A model generated the notes under the pieces. It worked only from the letters and a program-made list of their open reading frames with translations. It was not told where the DNA came from and searched no databases. This document shows positions 33,202 through 42,759 of a stretch of DNA of 64,000 nucleotides, in pieces. The stretch spans positions 2,604,001 to 2,668,000 of the forward strand of contig NC_020453.1 in NCBI RefSeq assembly GCF_000344805.1, read 5' to 3'. A program made the position numbers and the translations under genes. Position 1 is the stretch's first letter, and every line of letters starts with the position of its first letter. This DNA comes from Bradyrhizobium oligotrophicum S58 (GTDB taxonomy: Bacteria > Pseudomonadota > Alphaproteobacteria > Rhizobiales > Xanthobacteraceae).

Positions 33202-33656
33202 CACTAGCCTCCTGTCTCCGACGACCGGGTCGTGGGAGAGAGCTTCAGGGCGTCAGGCACGCGCGGTCCAACCGAGGATCGCATGATGCGAGCTCGGAGG
33301 AAATGCACCAACGCTTCCGTCGAGACTGACAGGTCCGGTTTCCTTCCGACATGCGCGCCACTGTTTTCGCGCGTCCTGGTCACAATCGATGTTGCTTGGC
33401 CCTAAGCTGATCAATGTTCTTGGCGGGAAGCGTGAGTAGGTAAGGCTATTTGATGGAAATTTCCCGGCTTGCCGCATCCGTCGATACGCGCAATGCGCGA
33501 GCCGGGACGTAAGTCCAACCGGCCGCCGGAATAAGACTGGAGTATCTGAATGCCGCGGCTATTGCGACTTTGCCGTGAAGTCAGATGCTTAGCTGCCGGC
33601 CCGGTTGCGGGCGTTGCGCAATATTCTACAACCCAGACGTGAATGTCTGAAAAGCA
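33202..33656. other. Intergenic stretch without a recognisable gene
   Basis: No ORF with coherent codon use, no RNA gene and no strong repeat was found here. The right edge holds the ahpD terminator. The region must contain the promoter of the leftward gene starting at 33201, but I see no consensus sigma-54 or NifA element. Confidence 0.5.
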
Positions 33657-33684
33657 AATGCGGCCGGACAATGCCGGCCGCATT
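33657..33684 (-). terminator. Terminator after ahpC-ahpD
   Basis: AATGCGGCCGG and CCGGCCGCATT form a perfect 11-bp stem around ACAATG, 20 nt past the ahpD stop. Confidence 0.85.
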
Positions 33685-33703
33685 CACATATCGGGTCGAT
33701 TTT

Positions 33704-34249
33704 CTACTCGGCCGCGAGGGCGACGGCCACACCAGCGGCTTCGATCGCGACGGCGACCGACTGGATGATGGCAGCGAAGCGGACGGCCGTCTGGACCGTG
33801 GCGGCGTTCACACCCGCATCCTGCAGAACCTTTTCGTGCGCGTCGATGCAGGTGCCGCAGCCGTTGATGGCGGACACCGCCAGCGACCACAGCTCGAAAT
33901 CGGCCTTGTCGACACCGGGATTGGCGATGACGTTCATCCGCAGCCGTGCCGGCATCGTTGCGTACTCCTTGTTCGAGGCAAGGTGCACGAATCGATAGTA
34001 GACGTTGTTCATGGCCATGATCGCGGCGGCTGATTTCGCCGCCGCCAAGGCGGCCGGCGACAGCTGCGCGGCTGCGACCGATTCGAGTGCCGTCGTCACC
34101 GTCGGATTGCGGGTCGCAATCGCGCAGGCGACGAACAGCCCATATTTGGCCTGCGGCGGTAGCGTCTCATCCGAAGCCATGGACGACAGATTGAGCCTGA
34201 CGTCCTTGGCGAAGTCCGGGATCTGGGCCTTCAGCTGCTCGATCGACAT
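33704..34249 (-). CDS. ahpD: Alkylhydroperoxidase AhpD
   Basis: This 181-aa carboxymuconolactone-decarboxylase-fold protein has the redox CxxC-x3-H site C131-G-T-C134-IDAH138. AhpD regenerates AhpC, usually via lipoamide. It lies 2 nt after ahpC. An upstream in-frame TTG at 34255 overlaps ahpC; ATG 34249 is preferred. Confidence 0.93.
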   Translation of the reverse strand: MSIEQLKAQIPDFAKDVRLNLSSMASDETLPPQAKYGLFVACAIATRNPTVTTALESVAAAQLSPAALAAAKSAAAIMAMNNVYYRFVHLASNKEYATMPARLRMNVIANPGVDKADFELWSLAVSAINGCGTCIDAHEKVLQDAGVNAATVQTAVRFAAIIQSVAVAIEAAGVAVALAAE

Positions 34250-34251
34250 GA

Positions 34252-34806
34252 TCAAGCAACCTTCAGAGTCTCGCCGCCGACCTCGCGGTTGCAGGGGCAG
34301 AGTTCGTCGGTCTGCAGCGCGTCCAGCACGCGCAGCGTGTCCTTCGGTGCGCGACCGACGTTGAGGTTGGTCGCATAGACGTGCTGGATCGTGTTGTCGG
34401 GATCGACGATGAACGTATAGCGGTAGGCGACGCCGTCCGGCGAGCGGACGCCGAGACCGTCCACCAGCGCACCCTTGGTGTCGGCGAATTGCCAGATCGG
34501 CAGCTTGTGCAGATCCTTGTGGTCGCGACGCCAGGCCAGCTTGACGAATTCATTGTCGGTCGAGCCGCCGAGCACGACCGCGTCGCGGTCGGCGAAGTCG
34601 TTTGCGAGCCGAGCGAACTCGGCGATTTCCGTCGGGCAGACGAAAGTGAAGTCCTTCGGATAGAAGAAGATGATCTTCCATTTTCCGGGGAAGCTCGTCT
34701 CGGTCAAGGTCTCGAAGGCGCTCTCGCCCTTCTCCTCCTGAAAATGAAAACCGGGCTTCACGCCGACGATTTCGAACGAAGGCAGCTTACTTCCAATTCC
34801 GAGCAT
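34252..34806 (-). CDS. ahpC: Peroxiredoxin AhpC
   Basis: This 184-aa AhpC-type peroxiredoxin has peroxidatic Cys57 (DFTFVCPTE) and a resolving CPC near the C-terminus ([11 protein letters not shown]). This AhpE/AhpC2-like form pairs with AhpD rather than AhpF. It reduces organic peroxides and H2O2. The start is ATG 34806 ([20 protein letters not shown]). ahpC-ahpD form a two-gene leftward operon. Confidence 0.95.
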   Translation of the reverse strand: MLGIGSKLPSFEIVGVKPGFHFQEEKGESAFETLTETSFPGKWKIIFFYPKDFTFVCPTEIAEFARLANDFADRDAVVLGGSTDNEFVKLAWRRDHKDLHKLPIWQFADTKGALVDGLGVRSPDGVAYRYTFIVDPDNTIQHVYATNLNVGRAPKDTLRVLDALQTDELCPCNREVGGETLKVA

Positions 34807-34863
34807 GTCGCACTCCAAGAAAATATTGCGCTGCAATAGCGAGGCCCGTTGTGCATTGCAAGC

Positions 34864-34881
34864 GATATGCCATTAGCTATC
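34864..34881 (-). promoter_or_regulatory. Possible LysR/OxyR-type site upstream of ahpC
   Basis: The minus strand reads GATAGCTAATGGCATATC, a GATA-N10-TATC dyad about 60 nt upstream of ahpC. OxyR-like half-sites are only partly matched. The rest of the 34807-35445 gap shows no convincing gene or RNA. Confidence 0.3.
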
Positions 34882-35445
34882 AACATCAATGCTTTGTCGT
34901 AAAGGCGACAGCGGGTTTGATGTTGCTGCGATTGCGAATGAGAGTGATGTTCGGGATCTGCCCAAGACACTGCCACGAGCTTGGGAGCGGAATACGCAGC
35001 GTCCGATTCGTGACATTCGGTCGAACGCGCGCGATGCATTCTGAGCGTGCGGCTCATGCCAGGCACAAAGACGAGTTGACGGCGCGGCATCGACCGATCG
35101 CCTCACGCCTGGACAATGGTCCTTCTCAGCTGCGGCGGCCCTGCAATTTCTTTGTGCGGTCGCAGTGGCAAAATCGACATCGTGACCGCGACTGCGATGC
35201 GGGTTTGACCAAAGCGACCCTGTAAGCGGCAGCAAGGTGACATTCGATCGGCAGCGCAATGCCATCGCCTCTGCTCCCACGTGTCGGGCTGCACGAGGTT
35301 GTCAGCTTTTCAGCAGATCGCGTCTGTTATTTCGCCTTGCTGCTGTACCGCGCGACCATAGTCTCCTCGCGGACTTGCAAAGGCCTGGGACGATTTCCCC
35401 AGCGTGAGCAGGCTGACGCCCACACAAAGACCAACGGAGACGATC

Positions 35446-36201
35446 ATGGACCTGGGATTGGCCGGCAAGAGCGTGCTGGTGACAGGTGGCAGCAAAGGTA
35501 TCGGACTTGCGATCGCGGAGTTGTTTGCCGCTGAGGGCGCAAACGTGGCGATCTGCGCGCGCGATGCGGAAGCGGTCGGCAAGGCGGTGACGAAGCTCAC
35601 GGCAAAGGGTGTCAAGGCGTGGGGGCAGGTGATCGACGTTGCCGATGCCGCTGCGCTGAAGGGCTGGGTCGACGGCGCGGCGCAGGAGTTCGGCGGCGTC
35701 GATTGCGTGGTCTGCAATGTCAGCGCGCTCGCCGTCGGCGATTCGCCGGAGACATGGGAAAAATCCTTCCGGATCGACATGATGCATACGGTCAACTCGG
35801 TGGCGGCGGCCGTACCCTATCTCGAGCAGTCGACATCGGCTTCGATCAACATCATCTCCAGCGTGTCTGGATTTGAAGTCGACTTTGCCGCGGGATCCTA
35901 TGGGGCGATCAAGGGCGCGCTGATCCATTACGCGAAGGGGCTCGCGCACCAGCTCGTGGCCAAGGGCATTCGCGTCAACGCCGTCTCGCCGGGCAACACG
36001 TATTTCGAAGGCGGCATCTGGCAGAACATCGAGAACGGCTCGCCTGACCTGTTCAAGACCGCGATGGGCTTGAATCCAACTGGCCGGATGGGAACCGCAG
36101 CGGAGGTGGCATACGGCGTGGTGATGCTGGCCAGTCCATTGGCCAGCCGGATCTCCGGAACCAACCTCGTCATTGACGGCGCTCTGACGAAGGCGGTGTA
36201 G
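35446..36201 (+). CDS. Short-chain dehydrogenase/reductase
   Basis: This 251-aa classical SDR has the nucleotide-binding TGGSKGIG (13-20), CNVSA at the adenine-binding NxAG position (altered), catalytic Ser in ISSVSGFE, and YxxxK in SYGAIKGA. LASRISGTNLVIDGAL is the usual C-terminal dimer region. The substrate is unknown. It is monocistronic and convergent with the phosphonate operon. Confidence 0.92.
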   Translation: MDLGLAGKSVLVTGGSKGIGLAIAELFAAEGANVAICARDAEAVGKAVTKLTAKGVKAWGQVIDVADAAALKGWVDGAAQEFGGVDCVVCNVSALAVGDSPETWEKSFRIDMMHTVNSVAAAVPYLEQSTSASINIISSVSGFEVDFAAGSYGAIKGALIHYAKGLAHQLVAKGIRVNAVSPGNTYFEGGIWQNIENGSPDLFKTAMGLNPTGRMGTAAEVAYGVVMLASPLASRISGTNLVIDGALTKAV

Positions 36202-36233
36202 GCCGGCTTCCCAACTTCGCTTGAACCACTCGG

Positions 36234-36935
36234 TTACTTGCCGGTGATTGGCCAGCTTCCGATGATGCTGAAGCGGCTGCTTGCGCCGAGCTGCCGGAAC
36301 AGCGCAATGCGCTCGATCGCCAGCGTGGCGATCTCGAGGGCTGCGAAGCGGCGCTGGAGCATGGCCAGTATCGGCCGACGTCGTTCGTCGGACAACCGGC
36401 ATGTCAGCGTCATGTGGAAGCGGAAGTCCTCCATCACGTATTGGTAGCCCCAGCGATCGAGGTGCTCGCGCTGGCGCGGCGTCATCAGTTCTGGCTTGCG
36501 CCTGGCGCGGTCATTGGGAGTCATCGGCGCACGAAACGGCTCGAACGCAAGGACACAGGCGGCCGCAAACTCCTGCAGCGCCGGCGACGCCTCACCAGGG
36601 ATCACTGCGATGAAGCCGCTGATCGCCTCCACGACAGGCCGGATGAGCGGAATGGTCCGAGGTGTCGCGGCGAAGTCGGCGCAGGCCTCACATAGCTCGG
36701 CCTCGGTGCGCGCGTCGGCCAGCGCAAATGGCGCCTTCAGCGTGGCATGGAAGCCGTATTTGCGGGCGTCAGCGGTCAGCTCGGACCAATCTGGAACCGC
36801 GTCGGTGATCTCGCGCGGGAAGTCCAGCCCGCAGCCGACCCAGGCATCGTAACCAAGCAGACTGGCGCCGAATCTGGCGAGCGGCGCATCTGCCGCCGGT
36901 GCGTAGTAGATTGCGTAACGCGGGAAATCGGTCAT
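36234..36935 (-). CDS. Phosphonate-operon 2H phosphoesterase-like protein (DUF1045)
   Basis: This 233-aa protein has the two HxT motifs of the 2H phosphoesterase fold (YGFHATLKAPF and FRFHMTLTCRL). It begins MTDFPRYAIYYAPAADAPLARFGASLLGYD, the hallmark of the DUF1045 phosphonate-metabolism family. Family members are found in C-P lyase operons; the substrate may be a cyclic ribose phosphate, which is inference. It follows phnM by 7 nt. Confidence 0.92.
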   Translation of the reverse strand: MTDFPRYAIYYAPAADAPLARFGASLLGYDAWVGCGLDFPREITDAVPDWSELTADARKYGFHATLKAPFALADARTEAELCEACADFAATPRTIPLIRPVVEAISGFIAVIPGEASPALQEFAAACVLAFEPFRAPMTPNDRARRKPELMTPRQREHLDRWGYQYVMEDFRFHMTLTCRLSDERRRPILAMLQRRFAALEIATLAIERIALFRQLGASSRFSIIGSWPITGK

Positions 36936-36942
36936 GAGAACG

Positions 36943-38127
36943 TTACTCTGCCGCGGCCGCGCGCGGCGCCACGGCGGTGCTGAGGCGATTGGTCTCGGTG
37001 AGGTAGACCAAGCGGCCGGCTGCGATCACGGCAACGACGCGCGGGCGCATCGGCGCGCTGTCATCCACGAGGATGATATCCGCACGTTGCCCCGCGGCGA
37101 GAGCGCCGCGATCCGACAAGCCCGCGGCATGCGCCGGGCCAGCCGAGATCAGGCTCCACGCGCGAGGCAAAGAGAGAATGCGGTCGGCGACGAGGCGGTA
37201 GGCGGCCAGCAGCGGAGCTGGATAATAATAGTCGGACGCCAGCACCGAGCACAGGCCCTTGCTGATCATCTCGCTGGCCTTGGTCCAGCCGGTATGGCTG
37301 CCGCCGCGGACGACGTTGGGGGCGCCAAATACGATTGCATCGCCACCCGCAGCGGCCTCGCGCGCGGTCTCCTCGTTGACTGGAAACTCCGCGATGCCCA
37401 CGCCTTGTCCGCGAAAGGCTCGGCGCATCTCGGGACTCTCGTCATCATGCGACAGCATCCGGATGCCGGCCTGGCGTGCGGCTTCGGCAAGGCGTGCGAT
37501 GGATGCCGGCACGGCGTCGGCGCGCGCGGCAATGCGTTGGACGAGGCGATCGAAATCGTCGCCGGACAGGCCGGCGCGATCCACCATGCGCTGACGCTTG
37601 TGAGGCTTGTCCAGGCTCGCGACGGTGGAGTCCATGTGGTCGTTGAAGGCGAACAGGTCGATCCGCTGTGCGGCGAGCAGCCCGCGGATTTCGTTCTCGT
37701 CGTCGAGATTGTAGGTCTCGTGACGCAGGTGGAAGCGGGTGTCGGCGGCGAGCCGCGGCCGCAGCGCTTCGATCGATTCCAGCAGGTGACGCGCATTGGC
37801 GGCACTGCGCAGCCCGGGCTCCCATGACCAGGTGGCCGCATGGAAGACCGTGGTGATGCCATTGCTGACCGCCTGGCGATCGCTGTCGATCAGCGCGACG
37901 TCGATCGGAAAATCGACGCCTGCGCGGGGCATCATCTGCCGCTCGAAGGCGTCACCATGGATATCGACGATGCCGGGCAGCACCGCAAGTCCACCTGCGT
38001 CGAGGTCGAGACCGGCGTGGCCGGAGGCGTCGAGCCTGGAGATCAGGCCCTCGGAAATCGTCAATGATGTGTGGGTGAGATCAGGGCCGATCAGGCAGCG
38101 GCCACCGGAGATGAAAATATCAGTCAT
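36943..38127 (-). CDS. phnM: PhnM paralogue (alkylphosphonate triphosphate hydrolase type)
   Basis: This 394-aa amidohydrolase-fold protein has DIHGDAFERQ as first metal motif, then RHETYNLDD, SHDDESPEMRR and APNVVRGGSHTGW. PhnM releases pyrophosphate from ribose-phosphonate triphosphate. It is a second copy beside the one at 52785-53942, with which it shares SHDD and the ApNVvRGGSH block. It overlaps the acetyltransferase gene by 4 nt. Confidence 0.93.
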   Translation of the reverse strand: MTDIFISGGRCLIGPDLTHTSLTISEGLISRLDASGHAGLDLDAGGLAVLPGIVDIHGDAFERQMMPRAGVDFPIDVALIDSDRQAVSNGITTVFHAATWSWEPGLRSAANARHLLESIEALRPRLAADTRFHLRHETYNLDDENEIRGLLAAQRIDLFAFNDHMDSTVASLDKPHKRQRMVDRAGLSGDDFDRLVQRIAARADAVPASIARLAEAARQAGIRMLSHDDESPEMRRAFRGQGVGIAEFPVNEETAREAAAGGDAIVFGAPNVVRGGSHTGWTKASEMISKGLCSVLASDYYYPAPLLAAYRLVADRILSLPRAWSLISAGPAHAAGLSDRGALAAGQRADIILVDDSAPMRPRVVAVIAAGRLVYLTETNRLSTAVAPRAAAAE

Positions 38128-38786
38128 GGGGCGGCACTCTGCCGCACCCTGTGCGCTGCGTCGAGTGCTCCTTCATGCTTGTCCAGAAACTCGGTGATCC
38201 CGAGCCTGCGGAAATCCGGCAGCGCGGCGCGCAGTGCCTCGTGCTCCCAATCCCACCAGGCGAGATTGACGAGGCGCTGCTCGATCTCGAGCGGAAAGCG
38301 GCGCTTGATCGGTCGTGCGGGATTGCCGGCCACGATCGTGTAGGGCGGCACGCTCTTGGTCACGATGGCGCCAGCCGCCACGACCGCGCCGGTGCCGATG
38401 TTGCGGCCAGGCAATATGATCGCGCCATGGCCGATCCAGACATCGTGCCCAATGTCGACGTGATGTTCTCTGCGCCAGGCGAAGAACTCCGCATCGTCTG
38501 CTTCGCCAGGGAAATAGGAACTGGCGCGGTAGGTGAAGTGCGCCTGGGTCGCGCGGTGCATCGGGTGGTTGCCCGGATTGATCCGGGTCATCGCCGCGAT
38601 CGAGCAGAACTTTCCGATCGTCGTGTAGGTGATCTGGGCGTCGTTGACCACGTAGGAGTAGTCGCCCATTGTCACCTCCTGAAGGATGGTGCGGGCGCCG
38701 ACCTCGCAATAGATGCCGAGCCCTACATCCTGAAGTTTCGCCGAGGGATCAACGGTAGGAGTTATCGAAAGCGATTTGCCGGCCAT
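38124..38786 (-). CDS. Phosphonate-operon hexapeptide acetyltransferase
   Basis: This 220-aa left-handed beta-helix protein (DVGLGIYCEVGARTILQEVTMGDYSYVVNDAQITYTTIGKFCSIAAMTRINPGNHPMHRATQAHFTYRASSYF ... IGHDVWIGHGAIILPGRNIGTGAVVAAGA) matches the xenobiotic acetyltransferase type found in phn operons. It may acetylate aminophosphonates. ATG 38786 with AGGA upstream is chosen over GTG 38804. Confidence 0.9.
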   Translation of the reverse strand: MAGKSLSITPTVDPSAKLQDVGLGIYCEVGARTILQEVTMGDYSYVVNDAQITYTTIGKFCSIAAMTRINPGNHPMHRATQAHFTYRASSYFPGEADDAEFFAWRREHHVDIGHDVWIGHGAIILPGRNIGTGAVVAAGAIVTKSVPPYTIVAGNPARPIKRRFPLEIEQRLVNLAWWDWEHEALRAALPDFRRLGITEFLDKHEGALDAAHRVRQSAAP

Positions 38787-38829
38787 CTCAAGTCCTGTCT
38801 TCACTCCGGGGAGTGTGTATGTCGTCCAC

Positions 38830-38858
38830 TATGACGGATGCATGACGTCCGCATGACC
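38830..38858 (-). promoter_or_regulatory. Triple Pho box for the leftward phn operon
   Basis: On the minus strand three GTCAT half-sites (plus-strand ATGAC at 38831, 38842 and 38853) repeat every 11 bp, as expected for PhoB dimers. The site lies about 45 nt upstream of the acetyltransferase start. Confidence 0.65.
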
Positions 38859-38895
38859 GTGGCGGCATGTGCACGACTGTGGCGCTGCAGTGCCA

Positions 38896-38914
38896 TTGTC
38901 ACATAACTGTAGAA
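38896..38914 (+). promoter_or_regulatory. Pho box upstream of phnC
   Basis: TTGTCACATAACTGTAGA carries TGTCA and TGTAG 11 bp apart, with an AT-rich spacer, close to the PhoB consensus. It is about 50 nt before the phnC start. Confidence 0.65.
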
Positions 38915-38959
38915 TCCAGACGCTAGCGATACGGCAAAGCGAGGCGTCTGGAGAATTCA

Positions 38960-39769
38960 ATGCTGGTGGTGGATGGCCTGACGTGCCGGTTCGGCACGAG
39001 AGCCGCGGTCGACAATGCATCGTTCTCTGTTGCACCCGGCAGCTTCGTCGGCGTGATCGGGCGTTCGGGCGCCGGCAAGTCGACCCTGCTGCGCTCCATC
39101 AATCGCCTGAGCCCGGTGACCGGCGGACGCATTCTCTTCAAGGATCTCGATGTGACCGCGCTGCGCGGCCGCGACCTGCGGCAATGGCGTGCGCGCTCGG
39201 CGATGATCTTCCAGCAGTTCAACCTGGTCGGCCGTCTCGACGTGCTGACGAACGTGCTGATGGGACGGCTGGCCGAGATTCCGTCGTGGCGCTCGCTGGC
39301 GCAGCTCTGGCCGGCTGAGGACGTCGCCGTGGCGATGTCGGCACTGGAGCAGTTCGACATGGCCTCGCTCGCCGCGCAACGCGCCGATCAGCTCTCGGGC
39401 GGCCAGCAGCAGCGCGTCGCGATCGCGCGCGCGCTGGTCCAGAACCCGGATATCATTCTCGCGGACGAGCCGATCGCCTCGCTCGATCCCCGCAACACCA
39501 AGATCGTGATGGACGCGCTGCTTCGCATCAACAAGCATTTCGGCATCACGGTGGTCTGCAACTTGCATTCGCTCGATCTCGCGCGCGGCTATTGCGATCG
39601 CCTGATCGGCATGGCGACCGGGCGGGTCGTGTTCGACGACGTGCCGGCGGCGCTGACGGCGCAGATTGCGCGCGAGCTCTACGATCTCGAAGCCGATGAG
39701 GTCATGGACAAGGTCCATCCCGCACCGGCGGCAACCGTTCCGGCCCTCGGCGAAGCCGCCGTGGCCTGA
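38960..39769 (+). CDS. phnC: PhnC, phosphonate ABC transporter ATPase
   Basis: This 269-aa ATPase has Walker [10 protein letters not shown], signature LSGGQQQR, Walker [12 protein letters not shown] and an H-loop region ([11 protein letters not shown]), the typical PhnC order. It energises phosphonate and phosphite uptake with PhnD and PhnE. ATG 38960 follows CTGGAG. It opens the rightward operon. Confidence 0.96.
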   Translation: MLVVDGLTCRFGTRAAVDNASFSVAPGSFVGVIGRSGAGKSTLLRSINRLSPVTGGRILFKDLDVTALRGRDLRQWRARSAMIFQQFNLVGRLDVLTNVLMGRLAEIPSWRSLAQLWPAEDVAVAMSALEQFDMASLAAQRADQLSGGQQQRVAIARALVQNPDIILADEPIASLDPRNTKIVMDALLRINKHFGITVVCNLHSLDLARGYCDRLIGMATGRVVFDDVPAALTAQIARELYDLEADEVMDKVHPAPAATVPALGEAAVA

Positions 39770-39847
39770 CAAGCGGATTTCTGCAACCTCCGCTCCCGCA
39801 TCGCGCTGGGGTGAGGCCTGTTACTTACTGCAACAAGAGGGCATGTT

Positions 39848-40780
39848 ATGATCAATCGTCGCATCGTTCTGGCGGGCGTCGCCGCGCTGGCTTTCACCGC
39901 CTCGGCTGCGGCCGAGGACTGGAAGGCGAAATATCCCGAGCTGACCTTCGCGGTGGTCCCGGCGGAGAACGCCTCGGGTGTCACCGAGCGCTGGACGCCG
40001 TTCGTGAACTACCTGTCGAAGGAGCTCGGCGTGAAGGTGACGCTGCGCATCGCCAACGACTATGCTGCCGTCATCGAGGGCCAGCGCGCCGGCAACATCC
40101 ACATCGCGAGCTATGGCTCGGCCTCGTTCGCCCGCGCCCGTCTGACCGGTGTCAAGACCGATGCCTTCGCCAACGACATCAATTCCGACGGCAGCACCGG
40201 TTATTACTCGGTGTTCTTCGTCAAGGCGAGCAGCCCGTATCAGAAGGTCGAAGATCTCAAGGGCAAGAATCTCGGCCTGGTCGATCCGAACTCGACGTCG
40301 GGCAACAACGTGCCGCGCTTCGAGCTCAACAAGATGGGCGTCACCGATGCCGAGACCTATTTCGGCAAGGTGGTGTTCACCGGCAGCCACGAAAACGCCG
40401 TGCTGGCCCTGTCCCAGGGGACCGTCGATATCGCGGCCAACCAGTGGACGAGCGACAATGACTCGACTCTGGCGCAGATGCTGACCAAGGGCATGCTGAA
40501 GAACGCCGACGGCTCGCCGATGAAGAAGGAGGACTTCCGCATCATCCACAAATCGGCCCCGATCATCAACGGCCCCTATGCCTATAATTCGGATCTGCCA
40601 GCTGAGCTGAAGTCGGCGATCGCGAAGGCCTTCTCCGAGGCGCCGACGAAGGACAAGGCGGCGTTCGACCGTCTCTCCGACGGCCAGAAGAAGGGCTTCC
40701 ATCCCGCCACGACCAAGGATTGGGATGGCACGATCGACCTGATCAAGTTCGTTGACAGCCTGCGCAAGAAGGCGTCCTGA
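39848..40780 (+). CDS. phnD: PhnD, phosphonate-binding protein
   Basis: This 310-aa periplasmic protein has an N-terminal signal peptide (MINRRIVLAGVAALAFTASAAA). The binding core includes KYPELTFAVVPAENASGVTERWTPFVNYLSKELG, and LVDPNSTSGNNVPRFEL is the phosphonate-binding loop of the family. It delivers substrate to PhnE. A 35-nt hairpin follows at 40794-40828. Confidence 0.96.
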   Translation: MINRRIVLAGVAALAFTASAAAEDWKAKYPELTFAVVPAENASGVTERWTPFVNYLSKELGVKVTLRIANDYAAVIEGQRAGNIHIASYGSASFARARLTGVKTDAFANDINSDGSTGYYSVFFVKASSPYQKVEDLKGKNLGLVDPNSTSGNNVPRFELNKMGVTDAETYFGKVVFTGSHENAVLALSQGTVDIAANQWTSDNDSTLAQMLTKGMLKNADGSPMKKEDFRIIHKSAPIINGPYAYNSDLPAELKSAIAKAFSEAPTKDKAAFDRLSDGQKKGFHPATTKDWDGTIDLIKFVDSLRKKAS

Positions 40781-40793
40781 CCGACAGCCCACC

Positions 40794-40828
40794 GAGACGA
40801 GTCGGGTCCCCGTGGCCCGGCTCGTCTC
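40794..40828 (+). terminator. Intra-operon hairpin after phnD
   Basis: GAGACGAG (40794-40801) and CTCGTCTC (40821-40828) pair, with an inner GGG/CCC. No T-run is present. It probably raises phnD mRNA over the downstream permease genes. Confidence 0.65.
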
Positions 40829-40871
40829 CTGCAAAGATCCGAAGCGCCTGAATCGAGAGCAGCACGACCCG

Positions 40872-41756
40872 ATGGCGATTGCCGTTTCGATCCTTCCAAG
40901 CCAGCAGCTTGCGGCTCTAAACGAGGCCTATCGCCGGGCGATGTCGCAACGTCGGTTGCGTTTCGCGGTCTCGGCGGCGGTGTTCGTGGCCGTTCTCGCC
41001 GCCGCAGCCATTGGTGCGGAAGTCAATCTGCGCACGCTCTATACGTATTTCGGCAACTTCGTCAGCTATTTCGATCGCATCTTCACGCTTGACGACGGCC
41101 ATCGCGTCTGGACCAACCTGCCGGAGTGGTTCTGGGGTTTCAAGAAGTGGATCAAGCTGCTCGGCGAGACGCTGCTGATCAGCTATGTCGGCACGATGGC
41201 AGGAATGCTCGTCGCTTTCTGCCTCAACTTCCTCGCAGCGGAGAATACCTCGCCGGGGCCATGGGTACGATTCATAGTCCGCCGGCTGCTCGAATTCGCC
41301 CGCACGGTCCCCGGCATCGTCTTCGCGCTGATCTTCGTCATCGCCTTTGGACTCGGCCCGGTTCCCGGCGTGCTCGCCATCGCCCTGCATTCGAGCGGAG
41401 CGCTGGGCAAGCTGTTCTCCGAAGTCGTGGAGAACGCCGATATGAAGCCGGTCGAGGGCGTCCGCGCCACCGGCGCCAGCTGGCTGTCCTGCATGCGCTT
41501 TGGCGTGTTGCCGCAGGTCATCGGAGGCTTCTCGAGCTATACGCTGCTGCGTTTTGAGATCAACGTGCGTGAGGCCTCGGTGATGGGCTTCGTCGGTGCG
41601 GGCGGCATCGGCCAGGAACTCGTGGTCGCAGTCCGCAAATTCTACTATTCCGACGTCAGCGCCATCCTGCTCATGATCGTGGCGACCGTGTTCCTGATCG
41701 ATATCGGCACCGGCTGGTTACGCGGGCGGCTGTTCGGCGCGGAGGCGCGGACATGA
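40872..41756 (+). CDS. phnE: PhnE, phosphonate permease subunit 1
   Basis: This 294-aa integral membrane permease has about six helices and the EAA-like loop (VENADMKPVEGVRATGASWLSCMRFGVLPQVIGGF). It pairs with the second PhnE to form the channel driven by PhnC. It is the longer of the two and has a cytoplasmic N-terminus. The start is ATG 40872; the longer frame overlaps phnD. It overlaps the next gene by 4 nt. Confidence 0.94.
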   Translation: MAIAVSILPSQQLAALNEAYRRAMSQRRLRFAVSAAVFVAVLAAAAIGAEVNLRTLYTYFGNFVSYFDRIFTLDDGHRVWTNLPEWFWGFKKWIKLLGETLLISYVGTMAGMLVAFCLNFLAAENTSPGPWVRFIVRRLLEFARTVPGIVFALIFVIAFGLGPVPGVLAIALHSSGALGKLFSEVVENADMKPVEGVRATGASWLSCMRFGVLPQVIGGFSSYTLLRFEINVREASVMGFVGAGGIGQELVVAVRKFYYSDVSAILLMIVATVFLIDIGTGWLRGRLFGAEART

Positions 41757-42601
41757 ACAGCGTCGAGACCCCGGATATCGAGCAGCTCAGGGCGCGCCAT
41801 CCGCACATCTTCGACCGGCCGGTTTCGGCGCGCCTCGCCACCCCGGCCGTGCTGCTATTAGCGCTTGCGGTGTTCGTGTTCGGCGTCGTCGATCTGGATT
41901 TCTCGCCGTCGCGGATGCTGTCGGGCCTCAGCCAGCTTGGCTGGATCGCCCGCCTGATGTTGCCGCCCGATCCGGGCTCGTCGCTGCCGATCTATCTCAA
42001 GGCTCTCGGAGAGACCTTGTCGATCGCGGTGCTCGGCACCACCCTCGCTGCCTGTTTTGCATTTCCCGTCAGCCTGCTCGCGGCGCGCAATGTCATTCCG
42101 TCGGCAATCTTCCGGTTTCCGGTGCGCCGGCTGTTCGACACCATCCGCGGCGTCGACACGCTGATCTGGGCGCTGGTCTGGATCAATGTCGTCGGCCTCG
42201 GACCATTCGCCGGCGTGCTCGCGATCGCGGTCTCCGACTTCGGTGCGCTCGGCAAGCTGTTTTCCGAGGCGATGGAAGGCGCCGACCGCAAGCAGGTGGA
42301 AGGCGTGCGCGCCGCGGGAGGCAATGCGCTGCATGAGATTCGTTTCGGCCTGCTGCCGCAGGTCCTTCCGGTGATCGCCGGGCAGGTGCTCTACTTCATC
42401 GAATCCAACACGCGCTCGGCCACGATCATCGGCATCGTCGGCGCCGGCGGCATCGGACTGCAGCTGGCGGAGCAGATCCGCGTGCTGGAATGGCAGAAGG
42501 TGTCGTTCCTGATCCTGATGATCCTGGTGGCGGTGGCTGCGATCGACTGGATCTCGGGCAAGCTGCGTTTTGCCATCATCGGGCGCCGCGCCGTCGCGTG
42601 A
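41753..42601 (+). CDS. phnE: PhnE, phosphonate permease subunit 2
   Basis: This 282-aa permease has the EAA loop MEGADRKQVEGVRAAGGNALHEIRFGLLPQVLPVI and membrane helices at about 32-52, 86-112, 137-165, 226-245 and 250-275. It is a clear paralogue of the preceding subunit, so the channel is a heterodimer. A weak inverted repeat (GATCGTT/AACGATC, 42625-42646) follows in the gap before the next transporter. Confidence 0.94.
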   Translation: MNSVETPDIEQLRARHPHIFDRPVSARLATPAVLLLALAVFVFGVVDLDFSPSRMLSGLSQLGWIARLMLPPDPGSSLPIYLKALGETLSIAVLGTTLAACFAFPVSLLAARNVIPSAIFRFPVRRLFDTIRGVDTLIWALVWINVVGLGPFAGVLAIAVSDFGALGKLFSEAMEGADRKQVEGVRAAGGNALHEIRFGLLPQVLPVIAGQVLYFIESNTRSATIIGIVGAGGIGLQLAEQIRVLEWQKVSFLILMILVAVAAIDWISGKLRFAIIGRRAVA

Positions 42602-42759
42602 ACGGATCGGCATCTGCAGGTTGCGATCGTTCGTAGACAAACGATCAGGATGCCGTTCGTGCTGTGTGCACTGCACTCGCTGTCGCAAATCCTTCATGTG
42701 CCGGCTTTAGGGGAAGCTTCGGAACTGGCCGTTGTGCCAAGAATACGGAGTTAGTCTTC

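Noticed and set aside
34851..35534. Candidate ORFs in the ahpC-SDR gap
   Set aside because: They have low-complexity, Arg/Cys/His-rich translations, no ribosome site and no resemblance to a family. The 34807-35445 gap is left as non-coding.
42625..42646. Hairpin between phnE and the second transporter as a terminator
   Set aside because: It has only a 7-bp stem with an 8-nt loop and no T-run. Read-through is likely, and it is described only within the phnE entry.
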